Part shown: one piece after another, positions 16,785 to 22,475 of the stretch
Layout of the letters: the number at the start of each line of letters is the position of its first letter
Numbering within the stretch: the first letter of the stretch is position 1
Assembly: GCA_947489705.1 (NCBI GenBank)
Contig: CANLEQ010000023.1
Coordinates: 1 to 57,936 of the forward strand
Length of the DNA: 57,936 bases
Source: an uncultured Paracoccaceae bacterium
GTDB taxonomy: Bacteria > Pseudomonadota > Alphaproteobacteria > Rhodobacterales > Rhodobacteraceae
Direction: 5' to 3'
The notes under the pieces: model-generated
What the model was told of the DNA's origin: nothing
Databases searched by the model: none
What the model saw: only the letters and a program-made list of their open reading frames with translations
Program-made: the position numbers and the translations under genes

Positions 16785-17863
16785 GGGACCGGCTCCTCTT
16801 GCAGAAGCCCGAACAGGGTGCGGTGTAGGTTCGCGGTGCCTTTCTCCGCCCTTTCTGCCATGCGCCGAACCCAGCCCCCGACCGAGCGGACGGGTCCACC
16901 ACGTTCATGGCTCTTGGCGTCAGCCATCATCACGATGATCGCGGCCCCGTTGGTCCCCACGGCATTCTGCGCCACTGACCAGGCGGACGGACTGATCCCG
17001 AGAGCTTCCGCCCGCTGGTAGGCGATACCGGCGAGAATGTGCCACGACGGATGCCCGTACTGCTCCATCTCGATGCGCCAGTCGTCCGGTGCGGCCATCA
17101 CTGCCTGTCGCAGGCTCACATGCTCGAGCCCACATGTGGGCTTCTGGCGCACCGGCTCCTTCTGGACCTTCTTCTCGGCAGGCATCGCCGGATTACAAAT
17201 TTCTGATTGTTCTTGTTCTGTAATGTATGCCCTGCCGCAATTTTCCGGCTGACCGGCACTATTTTTCCGGTCAGCCATCATCGCGGAGATCAATCGGTCG
17301 ACCTTTTCCACAAGGGCTTCCAAGGTTGCGAGGCCCAGCTTTGCGATGTCTTTCGGAAGGTCGCTCCACTGGGCTTTCAGATCGGCCGGTATCCCCTCGC
17401 GCCTGAATGTCCGTGTCAGGTTCCCTCGCTTCTCAGAGATGAGGAACCGGAGCTGCGCGCACCGGGTATAGGTGTTTTTCTTTTCCGCAGCGCGCTCGGC
17501 CCATCCTTCGGCGCTGTCCAGCAACGGGGAAAGGTCGATCCCGGCAATGTGGACGATGGCCCCTGTCTTGTCGCGTTGGACATGACGCCGGCCGTTGGCA
17601 AGACAGCGGTTCGTCGCCAGTCCTAGATCGACCAGTTTCGCGATGCGGTACCGGATGGTCCGGTCTTCGCACCCGAGCTTGTCACAAAGGAGCTGCATGG
17701 ATGCGGAGCTGACGGGGCTCGGGGCTCCGTTGGGGATGTGGTCGATCAGGGTGTCCACCAGTGTTTTCAGTCCTGGCTTCAGTTTCAGGACGTAGGTGGC
17801 ATCCTTGAATGCGCGGTAGAGGATCTTCCGCTGGTCTTGTCGGTCCGGTTCGTTCTGGTTCAT
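16778..17863 (-). CDS. repC: RepC-type plasmid replication initiator (no adjacent repA/repB)
   Basis: A 361-residue protein with the RepC N-terminal winged-helix region (LCDKLGCEDRTIRYRIAKLV, NGRRHVQRDKTGAIVHIAGI, IDLSPLLDSAEGW) and the C-terminal RepC domain (PDDWRIEMEQYGHPSWHILA, GTNGAAIIVMMADAKSHERG, VRSVGGWVRRMAERAEKG). It binds the origin, which in RepABC-type replicons lies inside repC itself. The start at 17863 follows AAGGACAGG. RepA/RepB partition genes are absent next to it, which matches the stand-alone RepC class of Rhodobacterales plasmids. The only ParA-like protein in the window is VirC1 at 36.3 kb. It is slightly shorter than most RepC proteins (about 400). Copy number is probably set by an antisense RNA in the leader (see 17966-18043). 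Confidence 0.85.
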   Translation of the reverse strand: MNQNEPDRQDQRKILYRAFKDATYVLKLKPGLKTLVDTLIDHIPNGAPSPVSSASMQLLCDKLGCEDRTIRYRIAKLVDLGLATNRCLANGRRHVQRDKTGAIVHIAGIDLSPLLDSAEGWAERAAEKKNTYTRCAQLRFLISEKRGNLTRTFRREGIPADLKAQWSDLPKDIAKLGLATLEALVEKVDRLISAMMADRKNSAGQPENCGRAYITEQEQSEICNPAMPAEKKVQKEPVRQKPTCGLEHVSLRQAVMAAPDDWRIEMEQYGHPSWHILAGIAYQRAEALGISPSAWSVAQNAVGTNGAAIIVMMADAKSHERGGPVRSVGGWVRRMAERAEKGTANLHRTLFGLLQEEPVPC

Positions 17864-17930
17864 TGCCTGTCCTTGGGATGAGGCAAGGAAGCGACACACG
17901 ATCTCCCTGTTCGCACAGGTGCGTTTTTAC

Positions 17931-17959
17931 TTGCTCGTCGTTTCGGGAGGGACTAGAAC
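17931..17959 (+). promoter_or_regulatory. Candidate promoter of an antisense RNA in the repC leader
   Basis: TTGCTC (17931-17936) and TAGAAC (17954-17959) are separated by 17 bases and point away from repC on the opposite strand. The match to sigma-70 boxes is moderate. Support comes mainly from the terminator hairpin about 50 bases downstream. Confidence 0.4.
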
Positions 17960-17965
17960 CGGACC

Positions 17966-18043
17966 TAGACATTAGTGGCCATTCAGGGACGCCAATCCCT
18001 TGGTTCTAACCCCCCGTGCAGGTCGCCGCCTCGCGGGGGTTTT
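17966..18043 (+). ncRNA. Candidate counter-transcribed RNA controlling repC
   Basis: In RepABC-type plasmids a small antisense RNA is made from the strand opposite repC, in the leader just upstream of repC. It ends in a terminator-like hairpin and lowers RepC synthesis. Here the predicted transcript starts near 17966 and runs away from repC. It contains an internal hairpin (AGGGA...TCCCT around 17984-18001) and ends in a C5/G5 stem followed by TTTT. Length would be about 78 bases. No protein is encoded. The call rests on position and architecture only. Confidence 0.4.
18008..18043 (+). terminator. Rho-independent terminator-like hairpin
   Basis: AACCCCC (18008-18014) pairs with GGGGGTT (18035-18041) across a 20-base loop and is followed by further T residues. 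No protein gene on the + strand ends here, so the hairpin is best explained as the end of the antisense RNA. Confidence 0.55.
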
Positions 18044-18279
18044 ACTTTGTGGGTATGCTTGCCCTCTGCTGCTCTTGATTCTTGTTCTTCTTGTTCCAAG
18101 GAATAGTCGGTTCAGGGGGTTGGAGCAATTCTGGCGTTAACCAGCATCTGCGACCACCCTTGAGACGCGACTGTTCCCTAGCCCAACTGTAACGTCTTAC
18201 AATATGCGAACGATATTACAAGAAGCGTTGGGTAGTCCACGAGTAGCGCGATCGTTTCTCATCCGCAAGATGTATGAGT
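18044..18279. other. Leader/intergenic stretch upstream of the repC antisense region
   Basis: No gene supported. It contains a pyrimidine-rich run at about 18070-18100 (repeated TTCTTG) and an imperfect inverted repeat TTACAATAT...ATATTACAA around 18195-18217. These could be part of the repC leader or promoter. Confidence 0.4.
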
Positions 18280-18465
18280 TCAGCATGGTTGGATGAGCGT
18301 TTCACCGTCTTCGCACACGACATCACCCTCCGGCCTGTTGCCGTGAAGCCACATGATCTGCTGGTCGCCGTTATCCCATTCGTAAACGTAACCGACCACC
18401 TGCTTGCTCTGGGCAATCAGCACCCGGTCAACGGGCGTTCCAAACTTACGATCAGTATAAGACAT
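18280..18465 (-). CDS. Small hypothetical protein downstream of a LuxR-type operator
   Basis: A 61-residue polar protein (MSYTDRKFGTPVDRVLIAQS, then VGYVYEWDNGDQQIMWLHGN) with no signal peptide or membrane segment and no family I recognise. The start at 18465 was preferred over an upstream alternative at 18510, because the shorter form starts at a natural Met with a purine-rich AGGG upstream. A 28-base palindrome nearly identical in core to the one in the luxR-luxI promoter lies at 18543-18570, 78 bases upstream of this start and on its transcription path. The gene is therefore a candidate quorum-sensing target. Function unknown. Confidence 0.55.
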   Translation of the reverse strand: MSYTDRKFGTPVDRVLIAQSKQVVGYVYEWDNGDQQIMWLHGNRPEGDVVCEDGETLIQPC

Positions 18466-18542
18466 GCCAGGGCCCTGCCGTCGGTGAGTCAGGCAGACCC
18501 TTGGGACCAATTCTAGGAAAGTGAACCCTGAAATCCCGAAAT

Positions 18543-18570
18543 GTGGCTTATCGGATAAGCCGATAAGACA
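18543..18570. promoter_or_regulatory. Palindromic operator, lux-box-like, copy 1
   Basis: The core CTTATCGGATAAGCCGATAA (18547-18566, plus G at 18567) is a 21-base palindrome with one mismatched pair. It shares TCGGATAA and CCGATAAGACA with the operator at 19254-19282. It lies between the 3' end of luxR and the 5' side of the small gene at 18280-18465, both read leftwards. No T-run follows, so a terminator role for luxR is less likely than an operator for the small gene. Confidence 0.65.
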
Positions 18571-18573
18571 ATT

Positions 18574-19230
18574 TTAATCAAAATATCCTCTGCTCATGGC
18601 GATAGCCACGGCTTGAGTACGGGTTTTGGCGTCGAGCTTGCCTTGTGCCTTGATCGCTCGCGCCTTCACGGCCGACTCGGAGAGGTTCAGCAACTCGGCG
18701 GTTTCACGCTGAGCCATGCCGTCCCGAAAGCATCTGAGTACAGAGAGCTCACCGTCGCTCAGTGTCGCCTTGTCCATGACGATCTCTACCCACGTTTTGA
18801 ACAGCGTGTGCAGAACTTCGATTTCGCTATCTGTCAGCTCGCGGTCAGGCCGTGTCACGCTCAAGAAGGATCTGCGACCCGAGGATTTCCGCGAAAACAT
18901 CGCGCCGAAGCGAAGCCCGTACTCACCCGCTAGTCGGTTCACGCCCAACGGGTCTGGAAAGCGAACAGCGGACCAACGCTTTGCCCCGTTGCTGGTAAGG
19001 CCCCACATCAGGATAGGGTCAGCATGATACAAGTTTTTCTGTTCGTAGATCGCGCGCCATGCAGGGGAGAAAGTTGTGACCAGGTGCTCTGGCCCCTTCC
19101 AGCTCAAACCGAACCCGAGAACGTAGCCGCCAGTTGCGATCTCGACGAGTGGCGAACCGTCTGCATCGAAGTTAGGGATGAGGAGCGGGATCATCCCCCT
19201 GTCAGCTTCTACCGGTGTTGCAGAGGTCAT
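18574..19230 (-). CDS. LuxR-family acyl-homoserine-lactone-responsive regulator
   Basis: A 218-residue regulator with an N-terminal autoinducer-binding domain (residues ~20-145; YEQKNLYHADPILMWGLTSN carries the Tyr/Asp pocket, with a Trp in KRWSAVRF) and a C-terminal GerE HTH (LSDGELSVLRCFRDGMAQRE, then LNLSESAVKARAIKAQGKLD). It would bind the signal made by the neighbouring LuxI and act at the palindromes on either side of its own gene. It is transcribed divergently from the luxI operon. The ATG at 19230 has only a weak ribosome binding site; Met13 is an alternative. Whether it activates or represses is not visible. An operator only 24 bases upstream of its own start suggests autoregulation. 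Confidence 0.9.
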   Translation of the reverse strand: MTSATPVEADRGMIPLLIPNFDADGSPLVEIATGGYVLGFGLSWKGPEHLVTTFSPAWRAIYEQKNLYHADPILMWGLTSNGAKRWSAVRFPDPLGVNRLAGEYGLRFGAMFSRKSSGRRSFLSVTRPDRELTDSEIEVLHTLFKTWVEIVMDKATLSDGELSVLRCFRDGMAQRETAELLNLSESAVKARAIKAQGKLDAKTRTQAVAIAMSRGYFD

Positions 19231-19253
19231 AATTCTAGTCCCAGGGCGCGAAA

Positions 19254-19282
19254 GTGTCTTTTCGGATAATCCGATAAGACAC
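19254..19282. promoter_or_regulatory. Palindromic operator in the divergent luxR-luxI promoter, copy 2
   Basis: A 29-base palindrome with a single mismatched pair: arms GTGTCTT and AAGACAC surround CGGATAATCCG. It lies between the luxR start (19230, leftward) and the 19334 start (rightward). It is longer and more regular than a classical 20-base lux box but matches copy 1 at 18543-18570. It is the best candidate binding site for the LuxR protein and could control both directions. Confidence 0.75.
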
Positions 19283-19333
19283 TTTTAACAATTATTCAAA
19301 GACAATCGCGTTCGGTCTGCATAGTTGGTTCTC

Positions 19334-19549
19334 ATGGCGAATTTGCATGTGAACGGCTGGGATACGGGACGCGAGGTCACCCATCAAGGGACCGTCGAGT
19401 TCACGTCTGACATGGCCGATACGTTGAACAAGTTCTTCGCGGCTTACGAGGCCGAGGGTGTGGTGACGGTCGAAGTCACCAATCGAGGGTTGTGGCTTCG
19501 CAACCCGCACACTGGCGGACGACAGTTTCTGGGATTGGCAAGGCTATAA
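19334..19549 (+). CDS. Small hypothetical protein, first gene of the luxI operon
   Basis: A 71-residue protein (MANLHVNGWDTGREVTHQGT, VEFTSDMADTLNKFFAAYEA, VTVEVTNRGLWLRNPHTGGR) with no signal peptide or membrane segment. I do not recognise a family. It ends one base before the luxI start, so the two genes are certainly co-transcribed under the 19254-19282 operator. A start at 19325 (GTG, three codons earlier) is possible. Its fixed position with luxI suggests a role in signal synthesis or in tuning the response, for example as an anti-activator. That is inference without family support. Confidence 0.65.
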   Translation: MANLHVNGWDTGREVTHQGTVEFTSDMADTLNKFFAAYEAEGVVTVEVTNRGLWLRNPHTGGRQFLGLARL

Positions 19550-19550
19550 A

Positions 19551-20186
19551 ATGGTTCAGCAAATTACCGAAAGCTTGATGGAGTCGCACTGCGCCCCGGT
19601 TAGCTTTGGCCTCCAAGTCAGCATACTGGAGATGCCGTACGGGCTGAGTAGGTGGAACCTGGTCCACGATTTCCTACAGTTCCGGAAGCGGGTTTTCATC
19701 GACGAGATGGATTGGCAGCTCAACGTGTACGGTGGGATGGAGTACGAGCAGTACGACACGTTCGACGCCGTGTATGTCGTTGCTCATCGGGGGGACGAAG
19801 TGTGTGGTGGCGCACGCCTTCGTCGGACTGATGCCGTTAGCGGGACCGGGGCGCTGACTTACTCCTATATGATCCGCGATGCCCATCTGGGACTACTGCC
19901 GGGAATGCCGCAGAACCTGTGCTATGAGACGCCGCCCCAGTCCTCGGAGATCTGGGAGCTAACCCGCTTGGCAGCTTCCCACAGCTCCGAAGTAACGAAG
20001 GCAATCTTGCTTGGGGCAAACAGGTTTCTGGCCGGAAAAGGTGCGTCGGAGTGTTATTTCCTCGGCTGGCCTGGCTTTGTTCGCATGGCACGCAGCATGA
20101 AGTTCTCGCCGCGCCCTCTAGGGCCTGTGGTCGAGAACGGTGACGGTAAGTTCCTCGCCTTCACTTGCCCTGTCGTGGTGAACTGA
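19551..20186 (+). CDS. LuxI-family acyl-homoserine-lactone synthase
   Basis: A 211-residue autoinducer synthase that would make an acyl-homoserine lactone from S-adenosylmethionine and an acyl carrier. Conserved family positions are present: FLQFRKRVFIDEMDW (Arg, Phe and Trp of the N-terminal block), YDTFDAVYVVA (two Asp), CGGARLRRTDA and SEIWELTRLAAS (Glu and Arg of the C-terminal block). A variable N-terminal extension of ~27 residues precedes the usual start of homology, so translation could also begin at Met10 (19578). It is the second gene of an operon headed by the 71-residue protein. Acyl-chain preference is not visible. Confidence 0.9.
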   Translation: MVQQITESLMESHCAPVSFGLQVSILEMPYGLSRWNLVHDFLQFRKRVFIDEMDWQLNVYGGMEYEQYDTFDAVYVVAHRGDEVCGGARLRRTDAVSGTGALTYSYMIRDAHLGLLPGMPQNLCYETPPQSSEIWELTRLAASHSSEVTKAILLGANRFLAGKGASECYFLGWPGFVRMARSMKFSPRPLGPVVENGDGKFLAFTCPVVVN

Positions 20187-20375
20187 CGCCGACAGGCAGT
20201 ATCGCACAGCATTCCTGTACTTATCTTGTAAGGCATATCGCCTCACTGACGACGTTGCGCTTGAACGCCTTTAGAGCGTTCAGGCGAGCGTCTTTCACCA
20301 CACCTCAGCAAAGCTTCAGGGAATCGCTTGGATCGCCTAGTGCTGTCCGGCTAAATTGCGCCCGAGCGGTGTTCA

Positions 20376-20405
20376 ATGCAACCTATGCGAACTTAAAGGT
20401 TGCAT
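20376..20405. promoter_or_regulatory. Perfect 8-base inverted repeat upstream of the transfer operon
   Basis: ATGCAACC at 20376-20383 and GGTTGCAT at 20398-20405 with a 14-base spacer. It could be an operator or a leader hairpin for the transfer operon. Confidence 0.45.
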
Positions 20406-20425
20406 ACACCATTGTAAGAACGTAG

Positions 20426-20454
20426 AACTCGTGTGTCGGTATGACATACGAGTT
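20426..20454. promoter_or_regulatory. Long inverted repeat just upstream of the transfer operon
   Basis: AACTCGTGTGTC (20426-20437) and GACATACGAGTT (20443-20454) form 12-base arms with one mismatch around GGTAT. It ends 21 bases before the GTG of the first gene and next to its GAGGAG ribosome binding site, so it could be a repressor operator or an RNA hairpin that limits translation. It is unrelated in sequence to the lux palindromes. Confidence 0.6.
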
Positions 20455-20475
20455 GGCGCTGCTGAGGAGCCACTC

Positions 20476-20805
20476 GTGAGCCCAAGAACAATTGACGAAG
20501 CTCCGAATGTGGTAAGCGAAGATGGATTCCGGGATCTCCTCACCCGCGGCTACCACGTGGACGTGGTTGCGCTGGAAGACGCAGAGAAGCGAAGTTCCTA
20601 CTGGTATGGCCAGTGGACGACCCGTGTGGTCTCACCTGATGGCCTCGATGACAGGCTGTTGGTCATCAGCCGAAAGTCGCTCAAACCTCGGATCTTCAAG
20701 ACAGCGAACGGCCTCATCAGCTTCCTCAGTGACGTTGGATGTTCGTCGGCCAACATTCTGCTGCGAAAAGGCGGTCGCTCGAGCCATTTCATCAGTCAGG
20801 AATAG
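20476..20805 (+). CDS. Hypothetical protein, first gene of the transfer operon
   Basis: A 109-residue protein starting at GTG 20476 with GAGGAG seven bases upstream. The frame is open further back, but no start there has a comparable signal. The sequence (EDGFRDLLTRGYHVDVVALE, YWYGQWTTRVVSPDGLDDRL, SRKSLKPRIFKTANGLISFL) is soluble and has no family I recognise. It is separated by about 80 bases from the next gene and lies directly behind the 20426-20454 inverted repeat. Position suggests a regulatory or accessory role in transfer. Confidence 0.6.
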   Translation: MSPRTIDEAPNVVSEDGFRDLLTRGYHVDVVALEDAEKRSSYWYGQWTTRVVSPDGLDDRLLVISRKSLKPRIFKTANGLISFLSDVGCSSANILLRKGGRSSHFISQE

Positions 20806-20884
20806 CGCACCCAAGCCCCCGAAAACGAGGGAAACGCCGGGCCGCGAAGGTGGTAGGGGAAAGCCCTCCGCCAAGGTTCGGGCG

Positions 20885-21247
20885 ATGTGCTTCGGGGCGA
20901 ACCTTCTGGCTCTCCCCTACTTTGCCGCAGTTTGGTCCTTCACCGAGTATGCCGGGGCAATCGCGACGCCTTGGACGATCGGTTGGATCATTCTCTGGCT
21001 GATCTATTCACCGATCGTCACCTGGGCTGGGGTGTATCTCTTTGCTTGGGCGCGCTGGCCCATGATGGGCTTTGTGGCAGCACTCGTCGCCGCTGTTCCC
21101 TTCTGGCCAGACGCGATCTGGATGCTGGTCACGATGTTCGTCTCAGCCGTCCTGGGTGCAGTCTTTCAGGTCTGGATCACGATAGCTGTTTTCGTGGCGA
21201 TCGTCTGTGGCGTCTGGGTTTGGTATCATGGGGGGATCGTCCTGTGA
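20885..21247 (+). CDS. Small integral membrane protein upstream of virB1
   Basis: A 120-residue, strongly hydrophobic protein with about four membrane segments (LLALPYFAAVWSFTEYAG, IGWIILWLIYSPIVTWAG, PMMGFVAALVAAVPFWPDA, QVWITIAVFVAIVCGVWVW). I recognise no family. Its stop overlaps the GTG start of virB1 (GTGA at 21244-21247), so it is the translationally coupled front gene of the virB operon. Start at ATG 20885. It might aid entry exclusion or assembly, but there is no direct evidence. Confidence 0.65.
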   Translation: MCFGANLLALPYFAAVWSFTEYAGAIATPWTIGWIILWLIYSPIVTWAGVYLFAWARWPMMGFVAALVAAVPFWPDAIWMLVTMFVSAVLGAVFQVWITIAVFVAIVCGVWVWYHGGIVL

Positions 21248-21924
21248 TCCGCGGCTGCGTTCTTGGTCTCCTCGTTCTTGCAGTTCCCGCAACCAGCTAT
21301 GCCACCGTCTATGAATACTCTCGCGATGGCCGCGTCGTCGTACGAGATTCATCAGCGCCGAAAGCTGAACCGCAGCCGCAGACCTCCCGGCCGGCTCGTG
21401 TATCCTCCTCCCGCGCGACTTACCTTAGAATGGCCGAGCAAGTGGCGCTCCGGCACGCGGGTGGTGCAGGTCCGCGCCGGGCGGGCCTTGATGCTGCATC
21501 TTTCATGCGCGTCTTCGTTGAGTTGATCCGGGCGGAAAGCGGCTTTAATCCCCGCGCCCTGTCGCCGAAGGGCGCGCAGGGTCTCGGTCAGCTCATGCCG
21601 GCGACCGCGCGCGATCTCGGTGTCCGCGATCCTTGGGACCCGGCGCAGAACCTTGACGGTGCCGCCCGCTATTTCTCGGCACAACTCGAACGCTTTGGCA
21701 ACGTCCGCCATGCGCTTGCGGCCTACAATGCGGGTCCGCATCGCGTGGTGCAGTATGGCGGAATACCTCCCTTTCGGGAGACCCGTGCTTACGTCGCCAA
21801 AATCACTGCCGCGGTTGGTCAAGTCCCAACGGCAGAACCCGGACCTGCGCTGCAACGCAGGTCCACCACCCCCACCATCTCTACCAAAAATCCCGCAAAG
21901 GACCTCTCTGTATGGCAGTATTGA
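21244..21924 (+). CDS. virB1: VirB1-like lytic transglycosylase
   Basis: A 226-residue periplasmic enzyme that opens peptidoglycan for the secretion channel. It has an N-terminal signal peptide (GTG start; IRGCVLGLLVLAVPATSYA). A variable linker follows, then an SLT domain with the catalytic Glu in LIRAESGFNPRALSPKGAQG, the QGLGQLMPATARDLGV block and AYNAGPHRV. The GTG start overlaps the stop of the upstream membrane-protein gene and gives a good signal peptide. It overlaps virB2 by 13 bases. Confidence 0.93.
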   Translation: MIRGCVLGLLVLAVPATSYATVYEYSRDGRVVVRDSSAPKAEPQPQTSRPARVSSSRATYLRMAEQVALRHAGGAGPRRAGLDAASFMRVFVELIRAESGFNPRALSPKGAQGLGQLMPATARDLGVRDPWDPAQNLDGAARYFSAQLERFGNVRHALAAYNAGPHRVVQYGGIPPFRETRAYVAKITAAVGQVPTAEPGPALQRRSTTPTISTKNPAKDLSVWQY

Positions 21925-22196
21925 CCCCCTCGCACCGTCGCATCGCGACGGTTGCGCTCGCCCTGAGTTTTGCCGCCGGCCCGGCGCTGGCGCAAGACCT
22001 GTCCCCCCTCAACAACTTCTTCACGACCATCGGCACCGCTCTGACGGGCACGACGGGTCGAGCACTTGGCCTTGTCGCCGTCGCTGCGGTCGGCATCGCG
22101 TTCCTGATGGGCCGCATGAACTGGATGTTCGCCGGTTCTGTCCTGATCGGTCTCGTGATCCTGTTCGGTGCGGGCACGATCCTCGCGGGTCTCTGA
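21912..22196 (+). CDS. virB2: VirB2-like pilin precursor
   Basis: A 94-residue major pilin candidate with a long signal peptide cleaved after GPALAQ (about residue 28). Two membrane helices follow (ALGLVAVAAVGIAFLMG and MFAGSVLIGLVILFGAGTI) separated by RMNW, the classical VirB2 arrangement. It forms the extracellular pilus of the transfer system. Position between virB1 and virB3 confirms the call. Confidence 0.9.
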   Translation: MAVLTPSHRRIATVALALSFAAGPALAQDLSPLNNFFTTIGTALTGTTGRALGLVAVAAVGIAFLMGRMNWMFAGSVLIGLVILFGAGTILAGL

Positions 22197-22199
22197 TCC

Positions 22200-22475
22200 A
22201 TGCCTAACCCGTGCTTCCTGGCGCTTACGCGACCGGTCTCGATTGCGGGATTGCCGATGTCCTACGTCGTGATGCTCTTCATCGTGACGGTCGGTGGTTT
22301 CGTCGCTTTCCTGTCGGTCTTGTGGCTGCTGGGAAGCGCGGCCATCGGCTACGCCGCGCTCCGCGCGCTGGCCAATTATGACCCCCGCTATCTCGATGTC
22401 ATTTTCGTAAGCCTGTCTCGGACGCCGCCCACCCCGAGCTGGTTCAAGGGTAAGGGGATGATTTACCGTGCTTGA
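22200..22475 (+). CDS. virB3: VirB3-like inner-membrane protein
   Basis: 91 residues with the VirB3 layout: a short N-terminus (FLALTRPVSIAGLPMSYVV), one or two membrane segments (MLFIVTVGGFVAFLSVLWLL) and a short C-terminal part (ALANYDPRYLDVIFVSLSRT). It works with VirB4 in pilus assembly. It overlaps the virB4 start by eight bases. Confidence 0.88.
   Translation: MPNPCFLALTRPVSIAGLPMSYVVMLFIVTVGGFVAFLSVLWLLGSAAIGYAALRALANYDPRYLDVIFVSLSRTPPTPSWFKGKGMIYRA

Larger units (their letters stand above)
20187..20475. other. Regulatory region between luxI and the transfer operon
   Basis: About 290 bases without a gene but rich in inverted repeats. TGAACGC/GCGTTCA near 20258-20282 may fold at the end of the luxI message. 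ATGCAACC/GGTTGCAT lies at 20376-20405, and a long repeat at 20426-20454 sits just before the first transfer-operon gene. It should contain the promoter of the transfer operon. Confidence 0.6.

Noticed and set aside
17941-18050. Region considered as a tRNA gene because of a GGTTCTAAC stretch and a hairpin
   Set aside because: No cloverleaf can be folded and the T-loop and acceptor stem consensus are absent.
18543-18570. Palindrome behind luxR considered as a terminator
   Set aside because: No T-run follows in the luxR direction, and its sequence matches the operator at 19254-19282 rather than a generic hairpin.
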